Below, one piece after another: positions 38,554 to 47,618 of a DNA stretch of 64,000 nt (the first letter of the stretch is position 1; each line of letters opens with the position of its first letter). The stretch spans positions 186,001 to 250,000 of the forward strand of contig NZ_JAOBQJ010000005.1 of assembly GCF_026162425.1 (NCBI RefSeq), given 5' to 3'. Under the pieces are notes generated by a model. That model had not been told where the DNA came from. It did not search any database and was given only the letters and a program-made list of their open reading frames with translations. The position numbers and the translations under genes were made by a program. This DNA is from Flexivirga meconopsidis. Its GTDB lineage: Bacteria; Actinomycetota; Actinomycetes; Actinomycetales; Dermatophilaceae.

Positions 38554-38559
38554 ATCGTA
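38554..38559 (-). promoter_or_regulatory. -10 box of hemW
   Basis: On the minus strand TACGAT precedes the GTG at 38547 by 6 nt, indicating a leaderless transcript. Confidence 0.45.
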
Positions 38560-38615
38560 CGGGCGCCGAGTTGGCGGGCCGCCCGCCGGCCCGAGCGACC
38601 GTCCGTCGGGCGTCC

Positions 38616-38815
38616 GCAAGAGCCGAGCCGCACACCGAGCGCCTGGCCCGCTGATCGAGTGGGCCGAGCCGTTTCCCACGCTGATCGAGTAGGCCGACCC
38701 GCACACTCGAGCGCCTAGCCCGCCGATCGAGTAGGCCGACCCGCACACTCGAGCGCCTAACCCGCCGATCGAGTAGGCCGAGCCGCTAGGCGAGGCCGTA
38801 TCGAGATCAGCGGCC
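38616..38815. repeat. 42-bp repeat family, locus 1 (tandem)
   Basis: GATCGAGT cores occur at 38653, 38683, 38725 and 38767, the last three exactly 42 bp apart, each followed by AGGCCGACCCGC or AGGCCGAGCCGC. The last unit ends in TAGGCGAGGCCGTATCGAGA, identical to the copy at 59.4 kb. The array fills the 270-bp gap between hemW and the HNH gene and runs up to its stop codon. No gene is seen here. Confidence 0.85.
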
Positions 38816-38817
38816 TG

Positions 38818-40509
38818 TTAGTCGGCGGGGTGGGTGAGGTAGGTGTGTCCGGTGGGGCTGGTCCAGGTGCAGGTGCCGTCGGGGGTCATGGTGACGGTCC
38901 AGCCGGCTTCGTGTTTGGCGCGGTGGTGGTGTCGGCAGAGGCATTGCAGGTTGTGGGCTGCGGTCGGACCGTCGGGGTAGGGGGTGACGTGGTCGAGGTC
39001 GGTGAGTGTTGCGGGTCGGGTGCAGCCGGGGAATCTGCAGTGCTGGTCGCGGGCCCGCACGAATCGTGCCAACCGGGTGCCGGGGGTGTAGGTCTGGTTG
39101 GCGGTCTCGGCCACCGTGCCGGTTTCCGCATTGACCAGGGCCCGGGTGATCTTGGTACCGAGCAGGCCGGTGAGTTCGCGGATCGTGCCAGCGGGGATGA
39201 CCCCGACACCGGGGACGTGGACGTCGCCGAGCCGGTACCGCACCGGTGTTGGGTTGTCCGCGAAGCGGGGCACAGTCTCGCGCCGATGGGTTCGCGCTGG
39301 GTTAGTGGAGCGCGTTGGATCAGTGCCGCTCATCGGATGAGCCGGTGGCGCCGGGTCGGGTGGTGGGGCCGGTGGTGGTCGGGTGCCGGTCCGTGGTGCG
39401 GCTTCGCGCACCATCGCTTTGAGTTGGCGTTCGGCCTCACTGATCGGGCGGCAACTGGTCGGGCGGCAGGTGCCGAGGTCGAGGACGACTGGGTTGATCG
39501 GGAGCATGAACTCCCGCAGCGCGGGCGGTCGCACCTTGCCCGTGCTTGTTTCGCGTGCCGGGCCGGTCGCCTCAACGGCCCCGGTCACGTCCCCTCTGTC
39601 CGCCGTTGTGGTGGCGGGGTGGAACGGGACGTGCAGGACGAGCTCGGTGGTCACGTGCGCGTTGGACAACAGCAGGTCGGTGAGGGCGTCGACCCGGCAC
39701 TCGCCCAGTGTTTTGGTTGTCGTGGTTGTCTCGTGCAGGGTCTTTGCGTGGGTGTTGACCGCAGCCATCAGCTTCGCCGCGTCCAACGACGGCAAGACTG
39801 CGGTGAGCATGGACATGCCTGCCTCCCAATGGGGTGCGACGGTCACATCGGTGCAGTCCCGCCGCCGCGCAGCCGACGCCTGATCGGACGCGACCGGTGC
39901 CTCCTGCACCAGTAGGCGTTGGGTGCGCCGGCGCAGTTTCGTGGACGTCGAGGTCTCCGGGGCGCTGGCCAGGATCTCGGCTTCGATGGTTGCGGCGAGG
40001 TCGACCGGACAATCAGCCGCCTCGGGTGTTTCGGGTGTGCCGGTTGCCGGGATTGCGTCGGCGAGGGCGTCGCTGACCGCGACCACTTTCCGTCCCTCCA
40101 ACTCCCCAGTCCCGGCCTGGTGGAGCAGCAGCGGCGTGTAGCGCACACTCTCGACTGCTTGGGTGAGTCGCAGACTGGTTTGCCGGTCGGTCCACCCCAA
40201 CCGGGCACCGACTTCCAACGGTGTCCAGGTGTCGGGGTGGTGCGGGTGTTTGTCGTATTCGCGTTGCGCGAGTTGGTCCAGCCGCAGGGTTTGGGTGGCC
40301 CAGGCGGAGTTCTGCACCTGCTGGGTGGCGAGCACCTGATCGAGCAACTCGCCATCTGAGAGACCCGTGCCGTTGCCTGGTGTGCCGTTGGGGTCGTGGC
40401 GGGCGTTGTTGAACGCGGCCTGCAGCAGCGTGTGTGCTGCCTGCAGGAGTTCGCTGGTGGTGGCAGCGGTGATCACCTGGTTGGTGAGTGCCTGCTGCAG
40501 CTGGGACAT
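38818..40509 (-). CDS. 13E12-type HNH endonuclease-domain protein (DUF222)
   Basis: 563 residues. The N-terminal ~300 residues are a DUF222/13E12 repeat region (LRLDQLAQREYDKHPHHP, GARLGWTDRQTSLRLTQAVE, DAAKLMAAVNTHAKTLHE). The C-terminal end has an HNH nuclease motif with two CxxC-like zinc pairs: CRFPGCTRPATLTDLDHVTPY and HNLQCLCRHHHRAKH. A Pro/Arg/Thr-rich linker (about 375-410) joins them. This family is multicopy in many actinobacteria and suspected to be mobile. It is flanked by the 42-bp repeat family and contains none of the GTATGNCG octamers that pervade the rest, which suggests recent acquisition. Confidence 0.9.
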   Translation of the reverse strand: MSQLQQALTNQVITAATTSELLQAAHTLLQAAFNNARHDPNGTPGNGTGLSDGELLDQVLATQQVQNSAWATQTLRLDQLAQREYDKHPHHPDTWTPLEVGARLGWTDRQTSLRLTQAVESVRYTPLLLHQAGTGELEGRKVVAVSDALADAIPATGTPETPEAADCPVDLAATIEAEILASAPETSTSTKLRRRTQRLLVQEAPVASDQASAARRRDCTDVTVAPHWEAGMSMLTAVLPSLDAAKLMAAVNTHAKTLHETTTTTKTLGECRVDALTDLLLSNAHVTTELVLHVPFHPATTTADRGDVTGAVEATGPARETSTGKVRPPALREFMLPINPVVLDLGTCRPTSCRPISEAERQLKAMVREAAPRTGTRPPPAPPPDPAPPAHPMSGTDPTRSTNPARTHRRETVPRFADNPTPVRYRLGDVHVPGVGVIPAGTIRELTGLLGTKITRALVNAETGTVAETANQTYTPGTRLARFVRARDQHCRFPGCTRPATLTDLDHVTPYPDGPTAAHNLQCLCRHHHRAKHEAGWTVTMTPDGTCTWTSPTGHTYLTHPAD

Positions 40510-40645
40510 GCGTCAATCATACACGTGTTCGATGCGGTTGGGAAGGGTGCACAAGGCCGAATAGTGTGTGTTTCCAGTGTGATTCGTGGGATCGAGCGGG
40601 GGTTGTCAGTGGCGGGTGGGATGGTGTTGCGTGGTGGAGTAGGAG

Positions 40646-40740
40646 TGGTCTCGATACGGGCTCCCCCGCTTCGCTCCTCCGCCCTACTCGACCAGCCCCC
40701 ACCGGCCCCAAGGGCTTCGCTGCTTCGCCCTACTCGACCA
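40646..40740. repeat. 42-bp repeat family, locus 2 (divergent, reverse orientation)
   Basis: GTGGTCTCGATACGG (from 40646) and CTACTCGACCAGC (from 40684) are the reverse complement of the two ends of the 42-bp unit; the middle is different (GCTCCCCCGCTTCGCTCCTC). A second CTACTCGACCA end lies at 40730-40740. The copies sit just upstream of the HNH gene, so the gene is bracketed by the family. Confidence 0.7.
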
Positions 40741-40899
40741 CCGCCGACGGGACTCCACCCGCAAGGCCGCACCACGGGGCACGGTCCGGTGCGTGGCGAG
40801 ATCTCTGAGCGGGGCGAGGGGCCGCGTGAGCGGCCCTATGCAGCGAAGCGGAGCGCTAGCGGAGCGAAGCGGAGTGAGGCCGCGAGGGCGGTCCCTCGT

Positions 40900-41070
40900 C
40901 CCGCGGCCAGCGAGTTGCCCCGCGGCGCGCGTTGGCCCCGCGGCCAGCGAGTCGCCCCGCGGCCAGCGAGTCGTCGCGTGGCCTCCTTCGTCCCGCGCCG
41001 CGGCGCACCGCAAAGGCCGCGAGGGCGGCCCCTCATCCCGCGGCACGCGTTGGCCCCGCGGCCAGCGAGT
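40900..41070. repeat. Fourfold 16-bp direct repeat in a gene-free stretch
   Basis: CCCGCGGCCAGCGAGT occurs at 40900, 40937, 40956 and 41055. A longer duplicated block (GGCCGCGAGGGCGG...CCCTC) occurs near 40879 and 41015. The 627-bp gap 40510-41136 contains only these repeats and the locus 2 copies of the 42-bp family. Open frames across it have no ribosome-binding site and carry Arg/Ala/Pro-rich nonsense. Confidence 0.75.
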
Positions 41071-41136
41071 CATCCCGCGCGGCGGGACGTGTGCAAACAT
41101 CGGAGCCGCCAGCGACCAACCGCCAAAAGGAGCACC

Positions 41137-42252
41137 ATGGCCGACCGCCAGGGGGCGCAGGCCGACCAGCCGTCACCCGCCCGGACGACATCGCCCGAGC
41201 ACCACCCACCCGAGCACCACCCACCCGAGCACCACGCACCCAAGCACGCCCGGCCGGACACCGCGCTCTTCCTCACCATCGACGCCGGCGGCACCTCGAC
41301 CCGAGCGGTCGTGCACGACAGCGACGGCCGGAGCTTCGGCTATGGCGTCGCCGGCTCCGGCAACCCGACGGCGGTGGGCGCGAATGCCGTTGCCGATGCG
41401 ATGCATTCGGCCGCTGCGACAGCGTTGACCCAGTCCGGTCGTGCGGCGCAGGACGTCACTTTCGCACTCGCCGCGATGGCCGGCTCGCGCACCGCGGCGC
41501 CCGGGGTCGAGGACGGTCTCGCCCGCCTCGGCGTCACCGCCGAGCTCACCATCGCCGGCGACCTGGAGGCGATCTTCGCCAGCGGCACCCATCAGCTGGA
41601 CGGTGCCGCACTGGTGTCCGGCACCGGCGCCGCAGCCGTCGCGGTCCGTGACGGCGCAGTGGCCCGCACCGTCGACGGCCGCGGCTGGCTGCTCGGTGAC
41701 ATCGGCTCCGGCTTTTGGATAGCCCGCCGGGTGCTGCGGGCAGTCGCCGCCCACGTCGACGGCTTCGGCGCGCCGACGTCGATGACCACCGCGGTCCTGG
41801 CCGACATCGGGCAGCCGACCGATCTCACCGATCGCGAGGCGACGGCTCAGGCGCTCGTCACCGCGACCTACCGGATCGGCGCGCCGGGCATCGCCAGGTT
41901 CGCGCCGATTGCCTTCTCCCACAGTGAAACCGACGAGGTCGCACGAAGCATCGTCGACGATGCGGCGTCGGGTCTGGCACGCAGCGTGATCGCGCTGGGA
42001 GCGCCGCCGGCACCGGCCGCACTCGTCGTCGGCGGCAGCGTGCTCTTCCACCAGCAGGCATTGCGGAGCCGACTTTCGGCGTTACTCACCGAGCAGGGGT
42101 GGACCGGCCTCACCCCGGTCGCCGACGGTATGACGGGGGCCGTCACCATGAGCATGCGCGCCGCCGGGCACACCGTCGACGCCGCACGGCACAGGCGAAT
42201 CGCGGCCTCACTGGCCGCGATTCGCCCGGAGTCACCTCCCCGGGCCAGGTAG
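41137..42252 (+). CDS. BadF/BadG-type ATPase, probably N-acetylglucosamine kinase
   Basis: 371 residues. A polar N-terminus with a small repeat (EHHPPEHHPPEHHAP) leads to an ASKHA sugar-kinase fold: phosphate-1 motif FLTIDAGGTSTRAVV, VSGTGAAAVAVRDG, WLLGDIGSGFWIARRVLRAV and ALVVGGSVLF. Closest characterised relatives are eukaryotic-type N-acetylglucosamine kinases. AAAAGGAG precedes the ATG by 5 nt. A link to the GlcNAc-type importer at 60-64 kb is possible but not adjacent. Confidence 0.8.
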   Translation: MADRQGAQADQPSPARTTSPEHHPPEHHPPEHHAPKHARPDTALFLTIDAGGTSTRAVVHDSDGRSFGYGVAGSGNPTAVGANAVADAMHSAAATALTQSGRAAQDVTFALAAMAGSRTAAPGVEDGLARLGVTAELTIAGDLEAIFASGTHQLDGAALVSGTGAAAVAVRDGAVARTVDGRGWLLGDIGSGFWIARRVLRAVAAHVDGFGAPTSMTTAVLADIGQPTDLTDREATAQALVTATYRIGAPGIARFAPIAFSHSETDEVARSIVDDAASGLARSVIALGAPPAPAALVVGGSVLFHQQALRSRLSALLTEQGWTGLTPVADGMTGAVTMSMRAAGHTVDAARHRRIAASLAAIRPESPPRAR

Positions 42253-42267
42253 CTGACCCGCCAGCCG

Positions 42268-43350
42268 TCAGATCGTCCCGGTCAGCGCCTGCAAGCCCAG
42301 GCTCGCGACCGCGACACACACCCACAACAGCGCACCGAGCAGCAACGGGCGGTGACCCGCCTGCCGCAGCTGCGCCGGACGCAGCCCGAGACCGATGCCG
42401 GTCAGCGCCACGGTGATCAGGAAAGTCCCGAGGAAGGTCAGACCGTCGTGCCAGCCGGCGGGGATGGCACCGAACGAGTTCAGCGCGGCCGCCGCGAGGA
42501 AGCCCAGCAGGAAGGCCGGCACGATCTTGCGCACCGGGATCCGCACCTGCTCGCCCTGAGCCGCGGCCTCCCGCTTCGCGGTGAGCACCGCCAGCACCAT
42601 CACGATCGGGATGATCATCAGCGACCTGGTCAGCTTCACCACAATCGCGTACGGCCCAGCTCCGTCGCCGAAGCTGTATGCCGCAGCGACCACCGACGAG
42701 GTGTCGTTGACCGCGGTGCCGCTCCACAACCCGAAGGCGTGCCCGCCGAGACCGAGGAGATGACCGACCGGCGGAAACAGCAGCACGGCAGCGATGTTGA
42801 AAGTGAAGATGGTGCCGATCGCGTAGGCGACATTGCTCTGCTTCGGACGCATGACCGCCGTCGCTGCCGCGATCGCCGAAGCACCGCAGATGCCGGTGCC
42901 CACGCCAATGAGGGTCGCGAGCTCGGTGTTGATCCGCAGCAGCTTGCCGAGCAGGAACGCGCCGCCGAGCGCGATGGCCAAGGTCCCGAACATCACCGGC
43001 AACGACCCACCGCCCACGTTGACCACCTGGGTGAGCGACAGACCCGTGCCCAACACGACGATCGACGCCTGCAGCACCGTGCGCCCGGCGTACCTGGCAC
43101 CGACGGCAACGCGCTCCTCGCGCAGCCACGACACGGTCGTGCCCGCGAGCAACCCGAGCAGAATTCCGAACACCGGGCCGCCAACGACCGGGAAGAAATG
43201 CCCGAGCAGCGTTGCCGCACAAGCGATCCCGACCGTGATCGGCAGTCCCGGCAGCAACGGCCCCAACGCCCGGAGCACCCGAGCACTGTCGAACTCCGCG
43301 GCCCCACCCCGCGCTGCATGCCCCTCTGCACTCGTCATGCTCATCAGCAT
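42268..43350 (-). CDS. YeiH-family putative exporter (UPF0324)
   Basis: 360 residues with about 10 membrane segments. YeiH signatures: RTVLQASIVVLGTGLSLTQV, GTGICGASAIAAATAVMRPK, FNIAAVLLFPPVGHLLGL and GLWSGTAVNDTSSVVAAAYS. The family is annotated as sulfate/sulfite or taurine-linked exporters. Divergent from a LysR regulator, the same arrangement as yeiH/yeiE in enterobacteria. ATGs at 43350 and 43338 are both usable. Confidence 0.88.
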   Translation of the reverse strand: MLMSMTSAEGHAARGGAAEFDSARVLRALGPLLPGLPITVGIACAATLLGHFFPVVGGPVFGILLGLLAGTTVSWLREERVAVGARYAGRTVLQASIVVLGTGLSLTQVVNVGGGSLPVMFGTLAIALGGAFLLGKLLRINTELATLIGVGTGICGASAIAAATAVMRPKQSNVAYAIGTIFTFNIAAVLLFPPVGHLLGLGGHAFGLWSGTAVNDTSSVVAAAYSFGDGAGPYAIVVKLTRSLMIIPIVMVLAVLTAKREAAAQGEQVRIPVRKIVPAFLLGFLAAAALNSFGAIPAGWHDGLTFLGTFLITVALTGIGLGLRPAQLRQAGHRPLLLGALLWVCVAVASLGLQALTGTI

Positions 43351-43409
43351 CGATCCACGCCGCCGGCAACGGTAGACATTGCTTTCCCATACCGATATAT
43401 CCTGTGCAT

Positions 43410-44294
43410 ATGAGCACGTGGCCGGACCTCAGCGCACTGGAACTACTCGTGGCTGTTGCCGACCACGGCAGTCTGTCGGCCGGCGCGCGCGCCACCGGTA
43501 TGGCGCAGCCGAACGCGAGCCGCTCGATCGCTCGCCTGGAACGGCATCTCGGGGTGCCCCTCCTCCACCGTTCGACCCATGGCTCGAGCCTGACGCCGGC
43601 AGGACTATTGGTCGTCGAATGGTCACGCAAAGTGATGGACGCAGCGCGCGAAGTAGTCGACGGCGCACGCTCTCTGGCAGCCGACAGCACCGAGTCGATC
43701 GTGGTCGCGGCCAGTCAGACCGTGGCGGAGCATCTGCTGCCCGCCTGGCTGGCCCGCTTCCGTGCGCGCCGCCCCGAGGTGCGCGTCGTGGTGCACGTGC
43801 ACAACAGCCAGGAGGTCGTCGACAACGTCCTCGGTGGCCGCTGCGACGTCGGATTCGTCGAGGGGCCACGACCGCCCGGCGGGGTGCACCACGTGGTCGT
43901 AGCCGAGGACGAACTCGTGCTCGTCACTTCTCCCGATCATCCCTGGACCAAGCGGCGGAGACCGCTTTCTGCCGACGAACTGATGGAAACTCCTTTGGCG
44001 ACAAGGGAACCCGGCTCAGGCACCCGCGTCGCACTGGACCGCGCCCTCGGCCGTCCGGTGCAGCCTGCGATGGAGCTGCCCAGCAATGCGGCCGTGCGGG
44101 TAAGCGTGGCCTCGGGGGGCGCCCCCGCGGTGCTCAGCCGACTCGCCGTGGGCGACGCACTGGCCGCAGGGTCGCTGTGCGAGATCCCGGTGGACGGCCT
44201 CGACCTGCATCGCCCACTGCGTGCGGTCTGGACCGGACCCCGCCGGCTGGGCGGGTCGGCCGCCGATCTGGTCGCCGTCGCCGGCCGGCCCTGA
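43410..44294 (+). CDS. LysR-family regulator (YeiE-like)
   Basis: 294 residues. The N-terminal HTH (LSALELLVAVADHGSLSAGARATGMAQPNASRSIARLE, split here by position) is followed by the periplasmic-binding-like domain (IVVAASQTVAEHLLPAWL, DELVLVTSPDHPW). It probably controls the adjacent divergent YeiH exporter. The 59-bp gap holds TATATC 8 nt before the ATG; a GTG at 43404 is an alternative. Confidence 0.87.
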   Translation: MSTWPDLSALELLVAVADHGSLSAGARATGMAQPNASRSIARLERHLGVPLLHRSTHGSSLTPAGLLVVEWSRKVMDAAREVVDGARSLAADSTESIVVAASQTVAEHLLPAWLARFRARRPEVRVVVHVHNSQEVVDNVLGGRCDVGFVEGPRPPGGVHHVVVAEDELVLVTSPDHPWTKRRRPLSADELMETPLATREPGSGTRVALDRALGRPVQPAMELPSNAAVRVSVASGGAPAVLSRLAVGDALAAGSLCEIPVDGLDLHRPLRAVWTGPRRLGGSAADLVAVAGRP

Positions 44295-44302
44295 CTACCT
44301 CG

Positions 44303-44773
44303 TCAACGCTTCGGGTTGTCGGTCACCCAGACCGGGATGTGTCCGGTGACGACCTCGGTCCCGTCGCCCAGCCGGCCGGTGAGCCGCACCTTCACCTCGT
44401 GCGGCCGTTCCTGGTCCCAGTCGGCCGGATCGGTCTCGGCGATGCACTCGACGGCGCTGGTCACCTTGGTGAGGTATTCCAGCTCGATTCCCTTGGGAAT
44501 CCAGCGCGTTCCCGGCTTCACGGTCGCTTCGGCGAGTAGCCCCATCGCGGCCTCCATGCCGTTGGCAACCGCGATCGCATGAATCGTGCCGATGTGGTTG
44601 TGCACGCCCCACCACTTACGGATCCGGACCACCGCGCGGTTCGGCGCCATCTCGAGCACCTGCGGCTGCACCGTCGAGAAGTAGGGCGCGCGCAGCATGA
44701 AGCCGATCCCGAAGAGCTGCTTGCCGAGCGGGCGGGCCGACAGGCGCTGGTAGAGCTGGTATGTCGAAGTCAT
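44303..44773 (-). CDS. DUF4442 hotdog-fold protein
   Basis: 156 residues of a hotdog thioesterase-like fold: APYFSTVQPQVLEMAPNRAVVRI, then VHNHIGTIHAIAVANGMEAAMGLL, which carries the segment usually forming the central helix with the catalytic acid. Likely acyl-CoA thioesterase-like; activity untested. It is encoded alone and converges with the LysR gene. Confidence 0.8.
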   Translation of the reverse strand: MTSTYQLYQRLSARPLGKQLFGIGFMLRAPYFSTVQPQVLEMAPNRAVVRIRKWWGVHNHIGTIHAIAVANGMEAAMGLLAEATVKPGTRWIPKGIELEYLTKVTSAVECIAETDPADWDQERPHEVKVRLTGRLGDGTEVVTGHIPVWVTDNPKR

Positions 44774-44812
44774 GCCGGAATGTTACTCATGAGTAACCAC
44801 TCAGCGCGAGCC

Positions 44813-45583
44813 TCAGCGCGCAATTGCCTCGACATCGCGCACCACGCGCCCCACCCGCAAACCCTTGCGCTCGAAACGCGTGAGCACCCGGCCGTCGAAG
44901 CGGGGTGCGAAGCCACCGTGGTCCCCGCGCGGATCGACCGCCGGGTCGCCGGGATCGGCCAGCCGGCCGGCATGTGGATTGCGCAACGCCGGGCACTCCT
45001 CGACGACGTCTCGGATCTGCCAGGCGTAATCGGCCCAGTCCGTCGCAAGTCGCCAAACACCTTGAGGTTTCAGCAGATTCGCTACCTTGTCGGCGAATTC
45101 CGGTTGCACGAGTCGGCGCTTGTGGTGCTTGGTCTTCGGCCACGGGTCGGGGAAGAACGTCCACAACTCGCGCACGCTGCCGTCGCCGAGCATCGCCGGC
45201 AAGGCCTGAGCAGCATCGGCGCACATGAGCCGGATGTTGCGCACGTCCTCGTGCACCGCCTTGGCGATCGTCTGCGCGACCCCGGGGCGCCATACCTCGA
45301 CGGCGAGGAAGTCAAGCTCCGGATGCTCCTGCGCCGCGTGTACGACGCAGTCACCCCCGCCCGAGCCGATCTCGACGACCAGCGGCGCCGACCTGCCGAA
45401 CACCTCCGCCGCGTCGAGCCGGTAGGCCGGGTCGACCAGCGTGCCCTCCCCCAGCATCGGCACGTCGATCAGGTATGACGAGCCGTGCTCGGCGAGCGCG
45501 CGATGATGTCGGGGAGGCATGCGCCCACCACGGCGGGTGAACGACCGCGTGCGCGCCGCCGGACCCGAAAACGCCTCGGACAC
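44813..45583 (-). CDS. trmB: tRNA (guanine-N7)-methyltransferase TrmB
   Basis: 256 residues. It forms m7G46 in tRNA. SAM motif I VVEIGSGGGDCVVHAAQEHP, then VEVWRPGVAQTI and the signature FFPDPWPKTKHHKRRLV. GTG start immediately after the lepA stop (TAG|GTG), so it is probably co-transcribed with lepA. The C-terminus has TRFERKG, as in the family. Confidence 0.95.
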   Translation of the reverse strand: MSEAFSGPAARTRSFTRRGGRMPPRHHRALAEHGSSYLIDVPMLGEGTLVDPAYRLDAAEVFGRSAPLVVEIGSGGGDCVVHAAQEHPELDFLAVEVWRPGVAQTIAKAVHEDVRNIRLMCADAAQALPAMLGDGSVRELWTFFPDPWPKTKHHKRRLVQPEFADKVANLLKPQGVWRLATDWADYAWQIRDVVEECPALRNPHAGRLADPGDPAVDPRGDHGGFAPRFDGRVLTRFERKGLRVGRVVRDVEAIAR

Positions 45584-47431
45584 CTACTTCTTCGCCTTCT
45601 CGACAGCGCTGCCGTCCTGGGACAACGCGGCGATGAAGGCCTCCTGCGGCACCTCGACCGACCCGACCATCTTCATCCGCTTCTTGCCCTCCTTCTGCTT
45701 CTCCAGCAGCTTGCGCTTGCGGCTGATGTCACCGCCGTAGCACTTGGCGAGCACGTCCTTCCGGATGGCGCGAATGGTCTCGCGGGCGATCACCCGCGAG
45801 CCGATGGCGGCCTGGATCGGCACCTCGAACTGCTGCCGCGGGATGAGGTCCTTGAGCTTGCCGGCCATCATCACGCCGTAGGCGTAGGCCTTGTCCCGGT
45901 GCACGATGGTGGAGAACGCGTCGACCTTGTCACCTTGCAGCAGCACGTCGACCTTGACCAGATCCGCGGTCTGCTCACCGTCGGGTTCGTAGTCGAGAGA
46001 GGCATATCCGCGGGTCTTGGACTTCAGCGCGTCGAAGAAGTCGAAGACGATCTCGGCGAGCGGCAGGGTGTAGCGCATCTCGACCCGCTCGGGCGAGAGG
46101 TAGTCCATGCCGAGCAGGTTGCCGCGCCTCGACTGGCACAGCTCCATGATCGAGCCGATGAACTCACTCGGCGCGAGAATCGTTGCGCGCACGACGGGTT
46201 CGGTGATCGAGGCGACCTTGCCCTCGGGAAACTCACTGGGGTTGGTGACGGTCACCGTGCGTTCGTCGTCGAGGGTCACCTCGTAGACCACGCTCGGCAG
46301 CGTGGAGATCAGGTCGAGGTCGAACTCCCGCTCCAGCCGCTCGCGCACGATCTCCAGGTGCAGCATCCCGAGGAAGCCGACCCGGAAGCCGAAGCCGAGC
46401 GCGGCGGAGGTCTCCGGCTCGTAGACCAGCGCGGCGTCGTTGAGCTTCAGCTTGTCGAGCGCGTCACGCAGGATCGGGTAGTCGGAGCCGTCGATCGGGT
46501 AGAGGCCGGAGAACACCATCGGCTTCGGATCCTGGTAACCCCCGAGCGGTTCGGTCGCCCCGTCGCGGGCAGCGGTGACGGTGTCACCGACGCGAGACTG
46601 GCGGACGTCCTTCACCCCGGTGATGAGGTAGCCGACCTCTCCGACGCCCAGACCCTTCGCGGGCACCGGTTCCGGTGAGATCACACCGATTTCGAGCAGT
46701 TCGTGAGTGGCGCGAGTGGACATCATCTCGATGCGCTCGCGCGGCTTGAGCTCGCCGTCGACGACACGCACGTAGGTGACCACGCCGCGGTAGGTGTCGT
46801 AGACCGAGTCGAAGATCATCGCCCGCGCGGGGGCGTCGGCGTCGCCGACGGGCGACGGGAACTGCCGCACGATCTCGTCGAGCAGCTCCTCGACGCCGAC
46901 GCCGGTCTTGCCGGAGACCTTGAGCACGTCGCCCGGGTCGCAGCCGATCAGGCCGGCGAGCTCCTCGGCATACCGCTCCGGCTGCGCGGCCGGCAGGTCG
47001 ATCTTGTTGAGCACCGGAATGATCGTCAGGTCGTTCTCCATCGCCAGATAGAGATTGGCGAGCGTCTGCGCCTCGATGCCCTGCGCGGCGTCGACCAGCA
47101 GCACCGCGCCCTCGCACGCCGCCAGCGAGCGCGACACCTCGTAGGTGAAGTCGACGTGCCCCGGCGTGTCGATCATGTTCAGGCAGAAGGTCTGCTCCTC
47201 AAGCTGCCACGGCATCCGCACCGCCTGGCTCTTGATCGTGATGCCACGCTCCCGCTCGATGTCCATGCGATCGAGATACTGCGCGCGCATCGCCCGCTCA
47301 TCGACGACGCCGGTGATCTGCAGCATGCGGTCGGCCAACGTCGACTTGCCGTGGTCGATGTGCGCGATGATGCAGAAGTTGCGGATCAGGTCCGGCGGCG
47401 TCGCGGCAGGTTGCAGCGCGTTGCGGGCCAT
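45584..47431 (-). CDS. lepA: Elongation factor 4 (LepA)
   Basis: 615 residues. A ribosome-associated GTPase. G motifs: [15 protein letters not shown] (G1), [10 protein letters not shown] (G2), DTPGHVDF (G3), NKID (G4). EF-G-like domains follow ([20 protein letters not shown]). The C-terminal LepA domain has [26 protein letters not shown]. The ATG at 47431 has no Shine-Dalgarno. Just before it an 8-bp stem (TGGGAGAC/GTCTCCCA) could form. The three-residue extension from a TTG is less likely. Confidence 0.96.
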   Translation of the reverse strand: MARNALQPAATPPDLIRNFCIIAHIDHGKSTLADRMLQITGVVDERAMRAQYLDRMDIERERGITIKSQAVRMPWQLEEQTFCLNMIDTPGHVDFTYEVSRSLAACEGAVLLVDAAQGIEAQTLANLYLAMENDLTIIPVLNKIDLPAAQPERYAEELAGLIGCDPGDVLKVSGKTGVGVEELLDEIVRQFPSPVGDADAPARAMIFDSVYDTYRGVVTYVRVVDGELKPRERIEMMSTRATHELLEIGVISPEPVPAKGLGVGEVGYLITGVKDVRQSRVGDTVTAARDGATEPLGGYQDPKPMVFSGLYPIDGSDYPILRDALDKLKLNDAALVYEPETSAALGFGFRVGFLGMLHLEIVRERLEREFDLDLISTLPSVVYEVTLDDERTVTVTNPSEFPEGKVASITEPVVRATILAPSEFIGSIMELCQSRRGNLLGMDYLSPERVEMRYTLPLAEIVFDFFDALKSKTRGYASLDYEPDGEQTADLVKVDVLLQGDKVDAFSTIVHRDKAYAYGVMMAGKLKDLIPRQQFEVPIQAAIGSRVIARETIRAIRKDVLAKCYGGDISRKRKLLEKQKEGKKRMKMVGSVEVPQEAFIAALSQDGSAVEKAKK

Positions 47432-47618
47432 GGGAGACAAGTGACTACCTCGGGTGTTGCCGGGCTTGCGTGGTGACTCTCCAGTCTCCCACGAGGCGCG
47501 CGATCGCCCCGAATCGGTGCAGCTCCCGGACAGGAACCTACTTTCCGGTAGCGGGGGTGACGTCGATCACATTATTGTTACCGTCACGTAGGTTTCTCCT
47601 CCCACAAAGGATCGCCCC

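Noticed and set aside
38547-38748. A longer HemW start inside the 42-bp repeats
   Set aside because: The extra residues are translated repeats, and the GTG at 38547 sits 6 nt behind a -10 box.
40396-41136. A 250-residue N-terminal extension of the BadF-type kinase
   Set aside because: The extension is translated repeat DNA and lies partly within the HNH gene's 5' end. The ATG at 41137 has AAAAGGAG at good spacing and homology begins soon after.
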